Assembly (NCBI GenBank): GCA_026873275.1
Contig: JANTUC010000010.1
Coordinates: 868,001-932,000 of the forward strand
DNA length: 64,000 nt
DNA from: Pseudopithomyces maydicus
Taxonomy: Eukaryota > Ascomycota > Dothideomycetes > Pleosporales > Didymosphaeriaceae
Reading direction: 5' to 3'
The position numbers were made by a program, and so were the translations under genes. Below are positions 11,489-23,178 of the stretch, piece after piece; position 1 is the stretch's first letter, and every line of letters begins with the position of its first letter. The notes beneath the pieces are model-generated. The model searched no databases. It had not been told where the DNA came from and saw nothing but the letters and a program-made list of their open reading frames with translations.

Positions 11489-12175
11489 ATGTCAGTCACC
11501 GTACGTACACAACCACCTTCGTATCCGCCCTACCCATTTCCTAGCTGCTCGCCTGCTTGCCTGCCTGCATCCGAGCGCAATTCTCCGATGCCCATGCCCA
11601 TGCCCATGCCCCATCCATTTATGCTCATGCCCGTGCCTACGCCGCTGCCCTCGCTGCATGCTGTCCGTCGCTGACCCTGCCGTCCACAGCTGCACACCAC
11701 CAAGGGTGATATCAAGCTCGAGGTCTTCTGCGAGTCGGTGCCCAAGACGGCCGAGAACTTCCTCGCCCTCTGCGCCTCCGGCTTCTACCATGGCAGTCCG
11801 CTGCACCGCCTGATCCCCGGCTTCATGGTGCAGACCGGCAGCCCCAAAACCGACCCCAAGTCCAAGACATCCACGTCCATATACGACACGGTCGACCAGC
11901 TCTTCGAGGACGAGATCCGCCCCGCGCTGAGACACAATGCCCGTGGAATTGTGAGCATGGCCAACAAAGGCCCCAACACCAACGGCAGCCAGTTCTTTAT
12001 CACCTTTGCTCCTGCCCCGCATCTGGACGGGAAGAACACCGTCTTTGGAAAGCTGCTCGAAGGCGACGAGGTGCTTGATGAGATCGAGACGCTCGAGGTG
12101 GACAAGAAGTCTCGTCCAAAGGAGCGTGTCGAGATCACTAACATCACCATTCATGCGAACCCTCTGGCTGTATGA
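11489..12175 (+). CDS. cyp10: Peptidyl-prolyl cis-trans isomerase, PPIL3-type cyclophilin
   Basis: Cyclophilin that catalyses proline cis-trans isomerisation; PPIL3 orthologues are small single-domain cyclophilins associated with the spliceosome. Exon 1 is 12 nt (MSVT, 11489-11500) and exon 2 is 11690-12175, separated by a 189-bp intron with a GTACGT donor and CACAG acceptor. The product is 165 aa, the normal length for the family. Visible signatures are LHTTKGDIKLEVFCESVPK, HRLIPGFMVQTGSP (catalytic Arg), NGSQFFITF and HLDGKNTVFGKLLEG. The intron is long for this region and carries four ATGCCC hexamers at 11588-11611. The gene converges on ZPR1, with 164 bp between stop codons. Confidence 0.93.
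11588..11611 (+). repeat. ATGCCC hexanucleotide repeat in PPIL3 intron 1
   Basis: Four perfect tandem copies of ATGCCC lie inside the intron. Confidence 0.85.
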
Positions 12176-12339
12176 GAAAGAGAGACAGGACAAAGAAAAC
12201 GCAGCACAGTCACGCGTTGGCATACACTGTGGGGCAGGTGGCATGTAGTGGGGGAATGGTCAATTGTGGCGGGCGTCGCCTTGGTATCTACAGAACTTAA
12301 AGACCAGATGCGAATCAAGGAAATGGAATCCGACTGTGC

Positions 12340-13897
12340 TCACGAACCATTGACAGCCTCGCCGTTGGTCGTTGGCTGCTCGTCTTGGTATCCCTCCGTC
12401 TTCATGTCCTTGAGGCCAAGATCCTCCTCTTCTTCCTCCGTTCGTTCGTACTCCTCGACCTTCATTTGCGAGTCGGGCTGCGGCGCCGCAAAGCTTTGGA
12501 CGTAGCTGCTCGCTAGCGGGTCCGAAAGGATAATTGTGAACTTGACCTCGCCGTTGATGGCCGCCGAAAGCTGGCTGAAGAAATCGTCCCACTTCGTCTT
12601 GGCAGCCGCATCCATCGAGTCGCCGCCGTCTCCGACGTCAAAGATGGATTTCCGGAGGTCATCACGAACCTGGGTGAGCAAACCCTCGATAGTCGTGAAC
12701 CTGCCACCCAATGTTCCCGGCTCGACACTGAGGTGGAGTTCTGGGCAAGACAGAGCGCATGATTCAGCTTTGAGGATATCTCTTGAGAGATCTTCCTTAT
12801 TCTCCACCGACACCGTGATACGGCGACCCTTTTCGGGAACTTCGCCTCCGGTCTTGACCTCGTTGCTTCGGTCTATAGTCGTTAGCGAATGTCATTATAC
12901 ACCATCATACTTCGACTTACATCCACAGTGTTCGCAAACTGTACTCATCAGCACCACTTGCTTGAAATGCGGGATGTTGACCATCTTCATGTTGGTTGTG
13001 CAAGGCTTCGTGCATCCGGGGCAGCTTGCAGGGAACGAGTACACCTGGTTTTCGACAATGTCATCCTCATCTACGTTGTTCACCATAGGCCCCTGTGGCA
13101 TCTGCGGATACATTTGGTCTGCGTGGTACTCTGGGCGAATTTCGGTAGGAGGCGCCTGGCTGTCTGAAGACTCGCCGAGACCGAGTGCCGCATTTTGTTC
13201 GGGGCTACGAGGGTACTCGTGCCGGAAATACTTAGCGGCAGTGTCGCCTATTGAAGGCTCAACGGATGAGTTGCCAGCCGGGTCGTCAACGGTAATCTTG
13301 AATGGTGTCTTATTGCCGGCGGCCATCTCCTTGAGAGTTTCAATCACACTCTGGATCTTTTCGTAGACCTCTGGCATAACCTCCTTTCTTTCGCTTTGTT
13401 TTTGGGCGAGATCTTCTGCAACCATGGATAGCACGCCTTCCACATTTGTGAGCTGCCCTCGACCCGGTGGGATTTCCAGATCAATGTCTTCCACACGGAA
13501 CACTGCCGTATCGCTCTTCACGATTTGCCGGCTTAGGTCCTCCGCGCCGTCGATCTTCAGGGTTATTTTGATTCCCCGTTGTTGGATTTCGCCAGCTGGC
13601 TGGACCTCCGCGTTCTTCCAACCACATTCGGGGCACTCCGATGACATGATAACGATCTCGCGGAAAAAGGGAATTTTCGTCAACAAGAGTCGAGTAGAGG
13701 CCTGATAGATAGTTAGTCTTGATCTTACACAGTCCGTATATGCGACCTACGTTTTCGGAATGACAGTTCATGCATAATGTTTCTGGTATCTCCTCCACAA
13801 CCTTGGTGCCGTCTACGTCGTCATCTCGCGCACTCGCCTCCGCCACCTTCCGGCCCATATCTTCGAACAAATCTTTTGCAAGGCTTGGTTGCGCCAT
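12340..13897 (-). CDS. ZPR1: ZPR1 zinc-finger protein
   Basis: ZPR1 binds eEF1A in eukaryotes and is needed for growth. Three exons: 13897-13751, 13701-12921 and 12872-12340, with introns of 49 and 48 bp (GTAGGT/ATCAG and GTAAGT/CTATAG). The product is 486 aa, the expected size. Two C4 zinc fingers each precede a beta-rich ZPR1 domain: CMNCHSEN...CPECGWKN in the first half, and CPGCTKPC...CEHCGCKS in the second as written in the unspliced frame. Splicing changes the last finger to CEHCGYRSNEVKTGG, the family form. The start MAQPSLAKD is the first ATG; upstream the frame is open only to a TTG. The C-terminal tail is acidic (TEEEEEDLGLKDM). Confidence 0.93.
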
Positions 13898-14189
13898 GTT
13901 CGATGTCACAGGATAGTAAAACAAGGTTCGTGACGGTTGAGTCTGTGGGTGACCTTGCTTATCGTTGCGGTGTTGGATTTTGGACTTTTGGGCTGTGACG
14001 AAACGCGAAAGTTTTTGAGCCCCGCGCTTGATGGCGGGGTGCTTCTAGCGCGATCTGGTTCGTTCCCTGCAGCAACTGTGAGCTGATCCCTGTCGCCTTC
14101 AGCCCTATCGCTTTTCAGCTTTGTTAAGAGTTCTCAACAACATTCGAAGGGTGCCACGCCTTGTCGAAACCTGGTCGTGTCTACAACGC

Positions 14190-14768
14190 TCATTGCATGA
14201 AATCCATCAAGTCGAGCCCGAGACCACCTCCTGAGTTTTGGCTCTTATTCTTCTCGAGCATGGCCTGCAAGCCACCTTTGCGGGACTTTTTCCTCTGCTT
14301 GCTTGTCGCATTCGCGGATCGGGTGATCTTGCTTTCGTCATTACTAGGTGGCGGGGCGACGACAGTTGAAGCTTCGACACCGCGCTTAGCTCTAAGCCTC
14401 ACGTGCTTCGGCTTCCGTGGTTGCAATGGCTGCAAATACTTGCGGTCGCATCGAAGACATACAGACATGATGACCTTCTCCGAGGGTGGTGGTGGCTTCT
14501 GATCCAGCTTTTTGGCTGGTTTCGGACTAGATTGAAGGTGTACTGAACTTGACCATCCTGGAAGCACGATACTTCCGCACGCGCCGCAAAATTCACGTTG
14601 CAGTGAACTCCATTCCTTCTTCGCTCGTTGGACGTCATCTTCGGTATCCATCACAGAGTTGATGTAGGTTGATGCAAGACTGGCGGACACATTTGGAGCC
14701 GTGGTGGCAAGCTGGAATGCTGCCTCTTTCAGGAATTTGAAACGGGCCTGGGTTGAATCGAGGGCCAT
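14190..14768 (-). CDS. RNase P/MRP subunit, Rpr2/Rpp21/Snm1 family
   Basis: Predicted nuclear protein subunit of RNase P (tRNA 5' maturation) or RNase MRP (rRNA processing). The single exon encodes 192 aa from the ATG at 14768; the longer frame would use TTG. Two CxxC pairs form the zinc ribbon, FCGACGSIVLPGW and SVCLRCDRKYLQPL, preceded by a helical N-terminus (RFKFLKEAAFQLATT). The C-terminal third is basic (SKQRKKSRKGG), as usual for RNA-binding members. It is divergent from DBR1, with 253 bp between start codons. Rpr2 and Snm1 cannot be separated from sequence alone. Confidence 0.82.
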   Translation of the reverse strand: MALDSTQARFKFLKEAAFQLATTAPNVSASLASTYINSVMDTEDDVQRAKKEWSSLQREFCGACGSIVLPGWSSSVHLQSSPKPAKKLDQKPPPPSEKVIMSVCLRCDRKYLQPLQPRKPKHVRLRAKRGVEASTVVAPPPSNDESKITRSANATSKQRKKSRKGGLQAMLEKNKSQNSGGGLGLDLMDFMQ

Positions 14769-14821
14769 GGTTCTGGCTGATATAGAGCTCTCCAAGGAGG
14801 CAGATAGATTTCTTCATGTAA

Positions 14822-14837
14822 CCGTTATCGATAACGG
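14822..14837. promoter_or_regulatory. Perfect 16-bp palindrome CCGTTATCGATAACGG
   Basis: An uninterrupted self-complementary 16-mer lies 54 bp upstream of the Rpr2-family ATG and 185 bp upstream of the DBR1 ATG, inside their shared promoter. Its centre is TATCGATA, which recurs elsewhere in the window. A binding site for a dimeric factor is an inference. Confidence 0.6.
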
Positions 14838-15021
14838 CATCACATGATCGGCTGGCGTTAGCGCATATACTAGTGTACTTGAACTGCTGGTAGGACCCTG
14901 GTCCTTCCATCTTCCACTGCAGCGAGGTGAGTCGCCATTACTTCAAATCACATTTTGCTTGAAACTCTATTCTCGACTCATTTCTTCACCCCAGCCACGA
15001 CTGCGATAGCAAATCCAGAGC

Positions 15022-16726
15022 ATGGATTCACTAACCCAAGATCCAGAAAGCGGCTTACGCATTGCTGTCGAAGGTTGCGGTCACGGGACTTTACATGACA
15101 TCTACGCATCTGTTACCAAGGCGTGCGAACTGAAGGGATGGCCAGGCGTCGACCTGCTGATAATCGGGGGCGACTTTCAGGTACGCGCATTCCCGTTTCA
15201 TCATGTGAACAGTAGCTAACCTAGTGTAGGCTGTTCGAAATGCCTACGATCTGAAGGCTGTTGCCATGCCGGAAAAGTACTATGCCATGCATGATTTCCA
15301 TGAATATTACTCGGGTGCACGAACCGCCCCTTATCTGACGATATTCATCGGAGGCAACCATGAAGCCAGCAACTATATGTGGGAGCTATACTACGGTGGC
15401 TGGGCCGCGCCCAACATCTACTACATGGGTGCAGCAAACGTAATTCGACTTGGGCCTCTGCGAATTGCTGGTCTCTCGGGCATCTGGAAAGGGTACAGCT
15501 ATCGGAAGTCACATTTTGAACGCCTACCTTACAACAACGACGATGTGAGGAGCATTTATCATGTCAGGGAGCTGGACACTCGCAAGCTACTTCAACTTCG
15601 TAGCCAAGTCGACATTGGACTGAGTCATGATTGGCCCAAAGGTATGGAATGGAAGGGAAACTACGCACAACTGTTTCGATTCAAACCATACTTCGAACAA
15701 GATGCAAATAATGGACAGCTGGGAAGCGTAGCGGCAACCACAGTCTTGGAGCGGCTACGGCCCGTGCATTGGTTTAGTGCTCACATGCATGCCCGGTTCA
15801 CCGCAGTATGGGAGCACGACGAGAGGCTTGGCCCTTCAACATCCGAGTCCGAGGAAGCCGCCGTTCCAATCGTATCGAACCAAGATGAAGTCGATCTCGA
15901 TATTGACGACGTCACTTCCATCCTACCACCCAAAAATGAGGCAGAAATCGACCTTGATGTAGATGAAGACATTGAGCCAGCGGCGCCGACACTACAACAA
16001 ACTCAGCATACGAAAGGGACTGCCGAAGACAAATTTGCGGATGTCCGCAGTCTTCTTCCAGAGTCATTCGCACTCCCGTCTGCGCCTTCCGGTTTCTCTG
16101 CGCCTCCTACTATGCCGTTCCCTCGTGAGATATCCAACAAGACGACAAAGTTTTTGGCACTAGATAAGTGCTTACCTGGTAGGCATTTCCTTCAGCTGCT
16201 GGAAATAGCACCTCATTCGCCAAGTGGCTTTCAACGACCTCTCAAGCTGGAATACGACCCAGAGTGGCTCGCGATCACACGTGTGTTTGCATCAGATCTG
16301 CAATTGGGAACTCCTGACGCACTTGTGCCCCAGGACAAAGGGGATGTATACTATAGGCCACTGATTGAGAATGAGATGGCTTGGGTGAATGAGAACCTCG
16401 TCAAGCAGGGAAAGATGGTGATTCCCGAGGATTTCGTGCAGACGGCACCGGTGTACGATCCGTCAACTGGTATCAATGTGGTTGGAGGTCCACAAGAATA
16501 CTCGAACCCACACACCCAAGCGTTCTGCGACCTGCTCCAGATACCAAACCCCTTTCACGCGACAAGTGAGGAAAGAGCACGTTTGATGCAACTGGGGCCT
16601 AGAGCTGAATCGGCACGTCCCGACAAGCGCGGTGGATACAGAGGCGGGAACAGAGGGCGCGGCCAAGGTCGTGGAAGAGGTGGATCACATAACCGTGGTC
16701 GAGGACGCGGTCGCGGTGGGCGGTAA
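15022..16726 (+). CDS. DBR1: Lariat debranching enzyme
   Basis: Hydrolyses the 2'-5' phosphodiester bond of excised intron lariats in the nucleus. Two exons, 15022-15180 and 15230-16726, flank a 49-bp intron (GTACGC donor, GCTAAC branch, TGTAG acceptor). The product is 551 aa. Metallophosphoesterase motifs occur in order: EGCGHGTLHDIY, IIGGDFQ joined across the intron to AVRNAYDL, FIGGNHEASNYMWEL, GLSHDWP and HWFSAHMHARF. A long acidic linker (DLDIDDV, DLDVDED) follows. The C-terminal DBR1 domain includes FLALDKCLPGRHFLQLL and EYDPEWLAITR. The last 33 residues are an RGG-rich tail, suggesting direct RNA binding. Confidence 0.95.
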
Positions 16727-18209
16727 GAGAGCGGCGCGCAGGTACACTAGACCTACCACCAACCAGCCTAAGTCATGTTTGACTGAATGGAGCATTGGGA
16801 ATAGTCTGGCACGAAGAGAGAGACGACACGGAGAGAAAGTAGAAAGTAAAGCGACATCTAGCGATGCAGCAAGTAAGTGGAATCGAACTCTAATCCGAAG
16901 GCTTCGCGCCAGACCTGCTATGTGAATGCGACACACATTAGACTAACGGCCGTGATGCATATCGATGACGCCCGATAGAAGAGATGCGGTACCCTAGAGA
17001 CCCTGGCATACTGCACGCGGGAATATGGTGCTACTGACGGGTGACAGTGGCCCCAAATTCTGGGATGCGCGGCACAGTAAATAACAAAGGCTGCACAATG
17101 ATGTCGCCGAGGGTGAAAAGCAGACACGAGGAGGCCGCAGCGCACAATTCCCGGCGGAAGCTCACTAGTCGGGCACAAGCCAAGAGCAGCAACTACGTCA
17201 TTGGTCCTGGAGACCAGCCGCAGCGGCTGAGTCGCATGCACAGGTGTGCTGGGCGCAACAATCCCGTGGCCGTGGGCTGTTCGGGTGACTGTGGCATTGC
17301 TGCTATCGTTGTTGTTGCGGGGGGAGCACACGCCGTGGGAACGAGTCCTTAACACTCAGATCATATAGGCGGCAGTTCGGTGCGGATAGATACCGTTGAT
17401 CGCGCTGATCCGTGGCACATGCCCGTATATTGACCACGGCTTTTACGCGTCCACCTGGTGTGGCAAAACGTATTGCGACGACTGCGACTGCGACTGCGAC
17501 TGCCTTACGCCGTGCTGCGGAGCCAGACTGGGTGTGGGTGGACAACGCAACAAGTCCGTTGCTCGCCTTCTCTTTGCGCCCATGTCGTCCGGACTTGTCA
17601 AGCAATCAGCATTCACTCCTCACTATGTCCGTCATGCCATCCTATTTTTGACGGCCCGCAATGTGGGACGGCACACGCAAGGTTCACTTTCCACCGGTTC
17701 TGCCCGCCGCGTGGTCTCGGTCGTGGCATGTGCGTCTGTCTAAACGACCACCGTCGTCATCCTGGTTGCCAGGCATTCGAGAACGCTCGCGATCGGCGCA
17801 GACAGACCCTGAAATGCATTGCCTACCCTGGATCCCGCTTGTATTCAGTCGCACCCGCGTGCTCTTCCTTCCTAAGCTTAAAAATCCGAGTCGTGCCCCT
17901 GCGTTTTGCTTTGGTCTATATCACTACTCCCCTTCCCTTAGCTAGGCACGTAAGCCTTCCATTCGTGCGACGCCCCAACATCAATACACTACCCCTGCAC
18001 TGTCGCACTACTTTGGTTCGAGTATATATTCTGGAGACCCAGTCTGGACCGTATTCGCGCGGTTGAACATAACACGACCGCCACTACGCCGATCCTCTTG
18101 GAGACACCACATATCATATACCTGGCCTTATTCCCCTCGAGTGTGCATACTTATCTGGTCCTTTCTCTCAGAATCGCAATCCACATCTTTCCACCAGACC
18201 ATCTGCAAC
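16727..18209. other. Intergenic, 1.48 kb
   Basis: No supported gene. It contains a TGCGAC hexamer array at 17474-17503, and a TATA-like GAGTATATATTC about 185 bp before the next ATG. A weak tRNA-like A/B-box pair on the minus strand (16879-16946) was examined and rejected. Confidence 0.5.
17474..17503 (+). repeat. Hexanucleotide TGCGAC microsatellite
   Basis: Four TGCGAC units, with one interrupting GAC triplet and a final partial unit. Confidence 0.8.
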
Positions 18210-18470
18210 ATGACTTCCACAAAATTCATCGAAATCCTGGAGCCTGCACAGGCACCCACTTACACTCATCCCCATCTCAACGTCTCCCTGGACGACATCC
18301 TTCGAGAGGGACGAGAACGCTCTGCTTCTGAATCATCAGCCTCATCTCAACCCCACCAGTCGTCGGGTAACAGCAGTCCGAAATCTCCCACAGATGAGAG
18401 CAAAGGCAGCAGCTTCAAGCGCCGAGCTTTCGCTTTGGGAAGCAAGAAAGGACGCCGGTCCGAATCCTGA
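18210..18470 (+). CDS. Small Ser-rich conserved hypothetical protein
   Basis: 86 aa from ATG 18210 (context CAACATGAC). It has a conserved-looking N-terminal core, YTHPHLNVSLDDILREGRER, then a Ser/Gln/Pro-rich disordered stretch and a basic C-terminus (SFKRRAFALGSKKGRR). I have seen similar short proteins with a THPHLN-SLDDIL core in other ascomycetes, but I know no function. The frame is open upstream to 18063, but that part (WRHHISYTW) looks like 5' UTR. A TATA-like element near 18023 fits transcription from this side. No intron is needed. Confidence 0.6.
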   Translation: MTSTKFIEILEPAQAPTYTHPHLNVSLDDILREGRERSASESSASSQPHQSSGNSSPKSPTDESKGSSFKRRAFALGSKKGRRSES

Positions 18471-19731
18471 GATGATCCGATTTCATTCCAAGGACTTTTT
18501 GCCTACATTCAACACTTTCCCTTGGATTCGATAATCCTCACCTCACAATCAAGCGATGGAAGTAAATTACCTTCCGACAACGTGGGCAGCCTAGCGGACG
18601 CTCTCTGAGCCGTCAAACCCCTTGGGCGCGATGCGTTGTTCAACACCATCGATCTTACCGTTCAGGCGGACCCTTTACGCGACGCCACCAACCTCGCCAC
18701 AGTCGCGTGTTGGTGCCGTGTGACCATTGCGAATACCCGACCTTGATTCCCATTCGACAGCGCAGCTTGTCTTTTGCAACCGGCTGGAAGGATTTGGGTA
18801 AAAAGTTGTGTCCGAGTCACAAATGCGAAGCGCATTTTAAGCGAATTTTGGCTAGCGAGCGGGCGAGTAAACGACGGGTTGGAGTTGTAACGACGACCCT
18901 AATAATCAGCGCAGTGCGAGTGCACTGTGAACCTAATGTATATTTTTTCGACCTTCTGTATGCTCCATCTCCGTCTTGTTGCCTTTGCAACTGCACCCAT
19001 TCCAATGCAAATCCTAAATTTATGTGGTTTTGAAGAAGAAAATACATGCATTATGCAGTGATCGCGTGCATGTTCTGTATTGTGAGGCGTGAGAATTCAG
19101 AACACAAGTGGCATGAGCAACTGGGGACCGCAGGTGCATTATTCGCTGTACTAACGCAACGACTGAGCAATTTCGTCCTGCAAACCCTTGGCGTCACTAC
19201 GTACATGAGATGCCCCCGGGCCTGCACTAGGTCATGTGCTAGTGAAACTTTCTCAAGGCTTGTGATTATCATCTTGGTTTTGAATGTCGGCTATTTCTGT
19301 GGCATCTTGTGAATATAGCATACTTTTGGACGTTCTCAAGACACCCATTCAATCGAGTGTGGTCGTTGATCGGTATCCAGTCAGGCCAGTCACAACGATA
19401 TCGGGACTACTGGGCATGCATAGCCGTCAGTTACAAGCTACATGGCGGCAAGCCCGGGACCGGAAACATATCATAAGGCTATGCTTCCTGTTCAATTGCG
19501 TCAACGTTCAGGTTGTGGGTGTACAGTCCAGGCGAAGCAAACGACACATGGATTCAACAGACCGGGACACGAGAAGATAGAAACAAGGAACAAGTCCTGG
19601 ATTCTGCATCTTATTTGGGCCATGCCGTGCCATGAGCACGACGCCCGCTTAGGTATAAAAGCACCATGGTATCCGCATATTCAGTCGTTCACTCGTCTCT
19701 CCGCTCTCCCACGTCCATGTGGTACCTGCGT
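18471..19731. other. Intergenic, 1.26 kb
   Basis: It lies between the 3' ends of the small Ser-rich gene and TMA7. Short frames on both strands show no coding character. Nothing else was recognised. Confidence 0.55.
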
Positions 19732-20092
19732 TTATTTCTTCTTGCCCGACTTCTTGATTCCCTGCTGTCCGGTGTTCATGGGGCCCTTTCCGCCGGCCTT
19801 CTTGGCCATCTCCTCGCGTGCCTTCTTGTCTGATATAGTGTCAGCCGTAGTGTCCCTGGGCAATGCTCTGGAGAGATGCGGCGGCATCGGCCGAGAGTAT
19901 ACGAAAGCCGGCACGTACCGGCTTGCTGCTTCGCAAGGTAAGCCTTGTCATCGTCGTCGAGCTCCTTCTTTGCCGCCTTGGGCTTCTTGTTGTGGATGGG
20001 GTTGGTGCCGGCTATTTTACATGTCAGTGGCGGGGCAAGAAGAGGAGACTAAGACACAGGGTCCCCGACGTACCTCCTTGACCTGAAGGCAT
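19732..20092 (-). CDS. TMA7: Translation-machinery-associated protein 7 (three-exon mini-gene)
   Basis: A 69-residue, highly charged protein; yeast TMA7 co-purifies with ribosomes. Exons: 20092-20074 (MPSGQG), 20011-19919 and 19829-19732. Both introns have GTACGT donors (62 and 89 bp), with acceptors AATAG and ATCAG. All junctions are phase 1 and rejoin cleanly: KPKAAKKELDDDDKAYLAKQ, then DKKAREEMAKKAGGKGP and the diagnostic C-terminus NTGQQGIKKSGKKK. Each exon alone is too short to be picked up as a long open frame. The N-terminus differs from the common GGKxKPLK start of the family (GAGTNPIHNKK here), so exon 1 is less certain than exons 2 and 3. Confidence 0.85.
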
Positions 20093-21475
20093 CTTGGTGG
20101 CGAGGAAGAATAGGGGTTTGGGTTGTGTGTAAGAAGTTGGGCGAACTTTTGCTCGGGCGTCGGTGAGGGAAGGCGCTTGCGGCGAGTCTCGAACAAGCAA
20201 GTGGGGAGTCAGGCGGCTGGTGGGGCGACGTGTGGCTGGTGTGACCCTGCCGTGGCTGGTGCGGCCCAGCTGTGGCGCCCCATCCACGGACCCTAGGGGC
20301 CATCCCATCTCCAGCTACCCACACGTCTCGTGCTAAGTAAGATTGATAACATTGACCATCTGCTAGACTACCTAGACCCTCTTTCGAGACCCTCCCCCAG
20401 ACCCACTCCAGAACACTTCGACTACATCCATCTCTCGCCTCCTCTGTACACTAAGTAGTACATCGCCATCAACCATCATGGCAGCATGGCTTGTCCCCTA
20501 GCTGCGGTACTCTCGGCAACACCCACATGTCCATTGATGGCATTGCTCTGCGCGCTGTTTGGTGCCTCGGTCCAACGCACGGCGAGCACCGACACGTTCA
20601 TGGACACGTTCATGGACACGTTCGTGGACACGTTCGTGGACACGTCGCCTCCGGAACTGCGTCTACTAAGCACTGCTCTCGACACCCTTTGCTGGGGTCG
20701 ACGGGATGCATCTCCCCATGTCCCGTGCCTGCTTGTGCCGTCTGAACCTCACCCATGCGCGCCATACGGCAAGAACCATCCGAGAGCACACACGGATGCA
20801 CTATGTCGTGCAGAGGGCCACGCCGCGGTCGGCTGAGAACAAGGTCGTAGAGCCAGCCAAAGCTTCGCCGTGCCGCCGCCTCATAAATGCTTGTGACCCG
20901 TGCACCCGCACTAACGTTGGTCCTTCTCTCTGTCACGACCCTGACCATGCCTCATCGAGTTATTCCTCCCACCCAGCCCCAGACTCCCAAGCCCTTCCAA
21001 GATACCTTAATGTTCGCCTCGTAGAGGCTAACGGTAAACGACATCCTCCGCTATCGTCTCGGTCCTCGTCTCATTCGTGGAACATCTCAACCCGCAATCC
21101 CACCAAGTGCACAGTACTAGATCACCGCCCCTCAAACTCGACGTGTGGAGGCCCGCATAACGCTTTGGGGCCCCAGATCAAGCCGTTGCACGGTCGAGTC
21201 GTGTGGGTAGTCGGTGCCTTCACAAGTTGACCCAAGATGGCTTGTTGATTCGTGTATTAATTGGAACGCCACACCTCAAGGAATCCCGCAACCTGGTAAT
21301 CTGCCCAAGCTCGCGCCCGCGGCGTCGGTACGAACATGGATGGAATGTGGGTACTCCACGCACAGGTATCGCTTATAAGAATGCGAGAGCGGTCTGCATT
21401 TCTCCCTCCAGCGCTGCTCTGGGCTCTTCTTGTTCCGTTGTCAACGAAGCAGGCCTGGGAAACCATCGGTTCACA
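20093..21475. promoter_or_regulatory. Divergent intergenic region, TMA7 / sugar transporter
   Basis: 1.38 kb between two start codons. It contains a 12-bp minisatellite at 20591-20646 and no supported gene; frames across it are repeat- or GC-driven. Confidence 0.5.
20591..20646 (+). repeat. 12-bp tandem repeat GACACGTTCRTG
   Basis: Four full copies plus an 8-bp partial copy. The first two read GACACGTTCATG and the next two GACACGTTCGTG, so the array grew after a single substitution. Confidence 0.88.
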
Positions 21476-23178
21476 ATGGCGCCTACCAACAAGACAGTGT
21501 ACAATTGGTACATCTCTCTCGTAGCGGCCTCATGCATGGTGCTCTACGGTTACGATGCATCTACCTTCAATGCACTCCAGAACTCCAAGAACTGGAAGGC
21601 CTACTTCAACCACCCAGTCCGTCCTCACCCTGCTCTAGATCGATACAGGCTGACCATCTTAGGATGAGAACATTATCGGAGCTATCAATACTTCCTATAC
21701 AGTCGGAGCTGTCGTTGCAGGTTTCTTCTTCGGTGGGCCTCTTGCAGACTGGGCTGGCCGACGGATGGGTATGGCAGCTGGAGCAGTCCTCGTCATCATT
21801 GCCACATTCATGCAATGCTTCTCTCCAAGAGGAAACATTGGGGTTTTCATCGCTGGCCGAGTTGTCATCGGTCTGGGCCAAGGTCTTGCTTTGAGTAAGC
21901 AATTCCTACATCAACACGCAACTTGTATAATTGACCGATCGCAGCTGCTGGCCCTATTTACATCGGAGAACTTTCTCGACCTGAAGTACGAGGTACCATC
22001 ATGTCTTTTTGGCAGATGTTCTATTCTGTTGGTTCCTTCATTGCGTACGTAGCCCCCGGGCACCATACCATCACCTCGCCCTGACACGTTTAGATACTGG
22101 GTTGGATTTGCTACTGCGAAGCATCCCCAGAAGCTTGGAGATTGGGACTGGAAAATGGTCGTCATCTTTCAACTGCTCATGCCGATCGTCATCCTCGCGC
22201 AAGTCTTCTTCATTCCCGAGTCGCCCCGTTGGTACATTCAGCATGGCAACCGCCAGGAAGATGCCCGTAATTCCCTTCGCAAAGTCCGCGATACCGAGCA
22301 GGAAGTGGAAGACGAATTGCTTACGATCCGTGAAGCTATTGAGTTTGAAGCCGAGGCCATCTCCAGCAACTATTCGGCTTTGTGGAAGGACAAATCCATC
22401 AGGAAACGCCTTTTGCTGTGCATGATCATAAATGGCGGACAACAGATTACTGGTCAGGGTACCCTCAACTCTTATTCCTCGATCATCTACAAGAAGGTTT
22501 TCAACGACCCAACAAAGATCGCGCTCATTAACGCTCTAAATGCCACCTTTGGTATCATCTTCACGCTCAATGCTACCTGGACTGTTGATCGATTCGGTCG
22601 AAAGTTCCTTTTCATTGTCGGTGGTATCGGTATGGCCCTTTGCATGCTGGTTGCCGCAGCTGTCGGTTCCGAAACACCTACCCTGCCCGGAGATTCCAAG
22701 ACGCAGCCTGTCGGCATTTCAATCGTCTTCCTGATGTTCCTCTTTGCCTTCTTCTGTAAGTGTGGATCTAACAATTTTCTTTGTAACATTTTCTAACACC
22801 GGTTCAGACAAGCCATCATGGGGTGCCACAGTATGGATCTACACGTCGGAGGTTTTCTCTATGAACGTTCGAGCACAAGCAGTGGGAATGTGTTCCCAGA
22901 CCCAGAACGTTGTCAATTCTATCGTGCAACAATTCTTCCCCATCTTCCTCAAGAACTGCGGCTGGTACACGTTCTATTTCTTCGCTGGCATAAACGTTTT
23001 GCTAGCACTTTTCGTGGTCTTCTTCCTTCCTGAGACGAAGCAAGTCAGCCTTGAGGAGATCGACACGCTCTTTGGCGGAACCAATCATGTCGAAGGTGGT
23101 GGTGAAATGGTCGGCGCGAAAGACCCTCACCATGCGCATGTCGAGAGGGTTGAGGTTACAGAGGAAAAGCGTAATTGA
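21476..23178 (+). CDS. MFS sugar transporter
   Basis: Sugar-porter family permease, predicted plasma membrane, 501 aa. Five exons: 21476-21616, 21663-21894, 21945-22044, 22094-22755 and 22808-23178, with introns of 46, 50, 49 and 52 bp. All splice phases agree and restore continuous homology. Signatures: YGYDASTFNALQ in helix 1, GPLADWAGRRMG in loop 2-3, GRVVIGLGQG, YIGELSRPEVRGTI, PESPRWYIQHGN, QQITGQGTLNSYS in helix 7, DRFGRK in loop 8-9 and PETKQVSLEEID after helix 12. This matches lactose-permease/hexose-type fungal porters; the sugar itself cannot be inferred. The start is the ATG preceding APTNKTVYNWYI, in context CACAATGG. Confidence 0.94.

Noticed and set aside
16879..16946. tRNA-like element on the minus strand (A-box-like TAGTCTAATG and B-box-like GAGTTCGATTCC)
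   Set aside because: The T-arm stem does not pair around the TTCGATT loop, no acceptor stem can be formed and no T-run terminator follows. Spacing alone is weak evidence.
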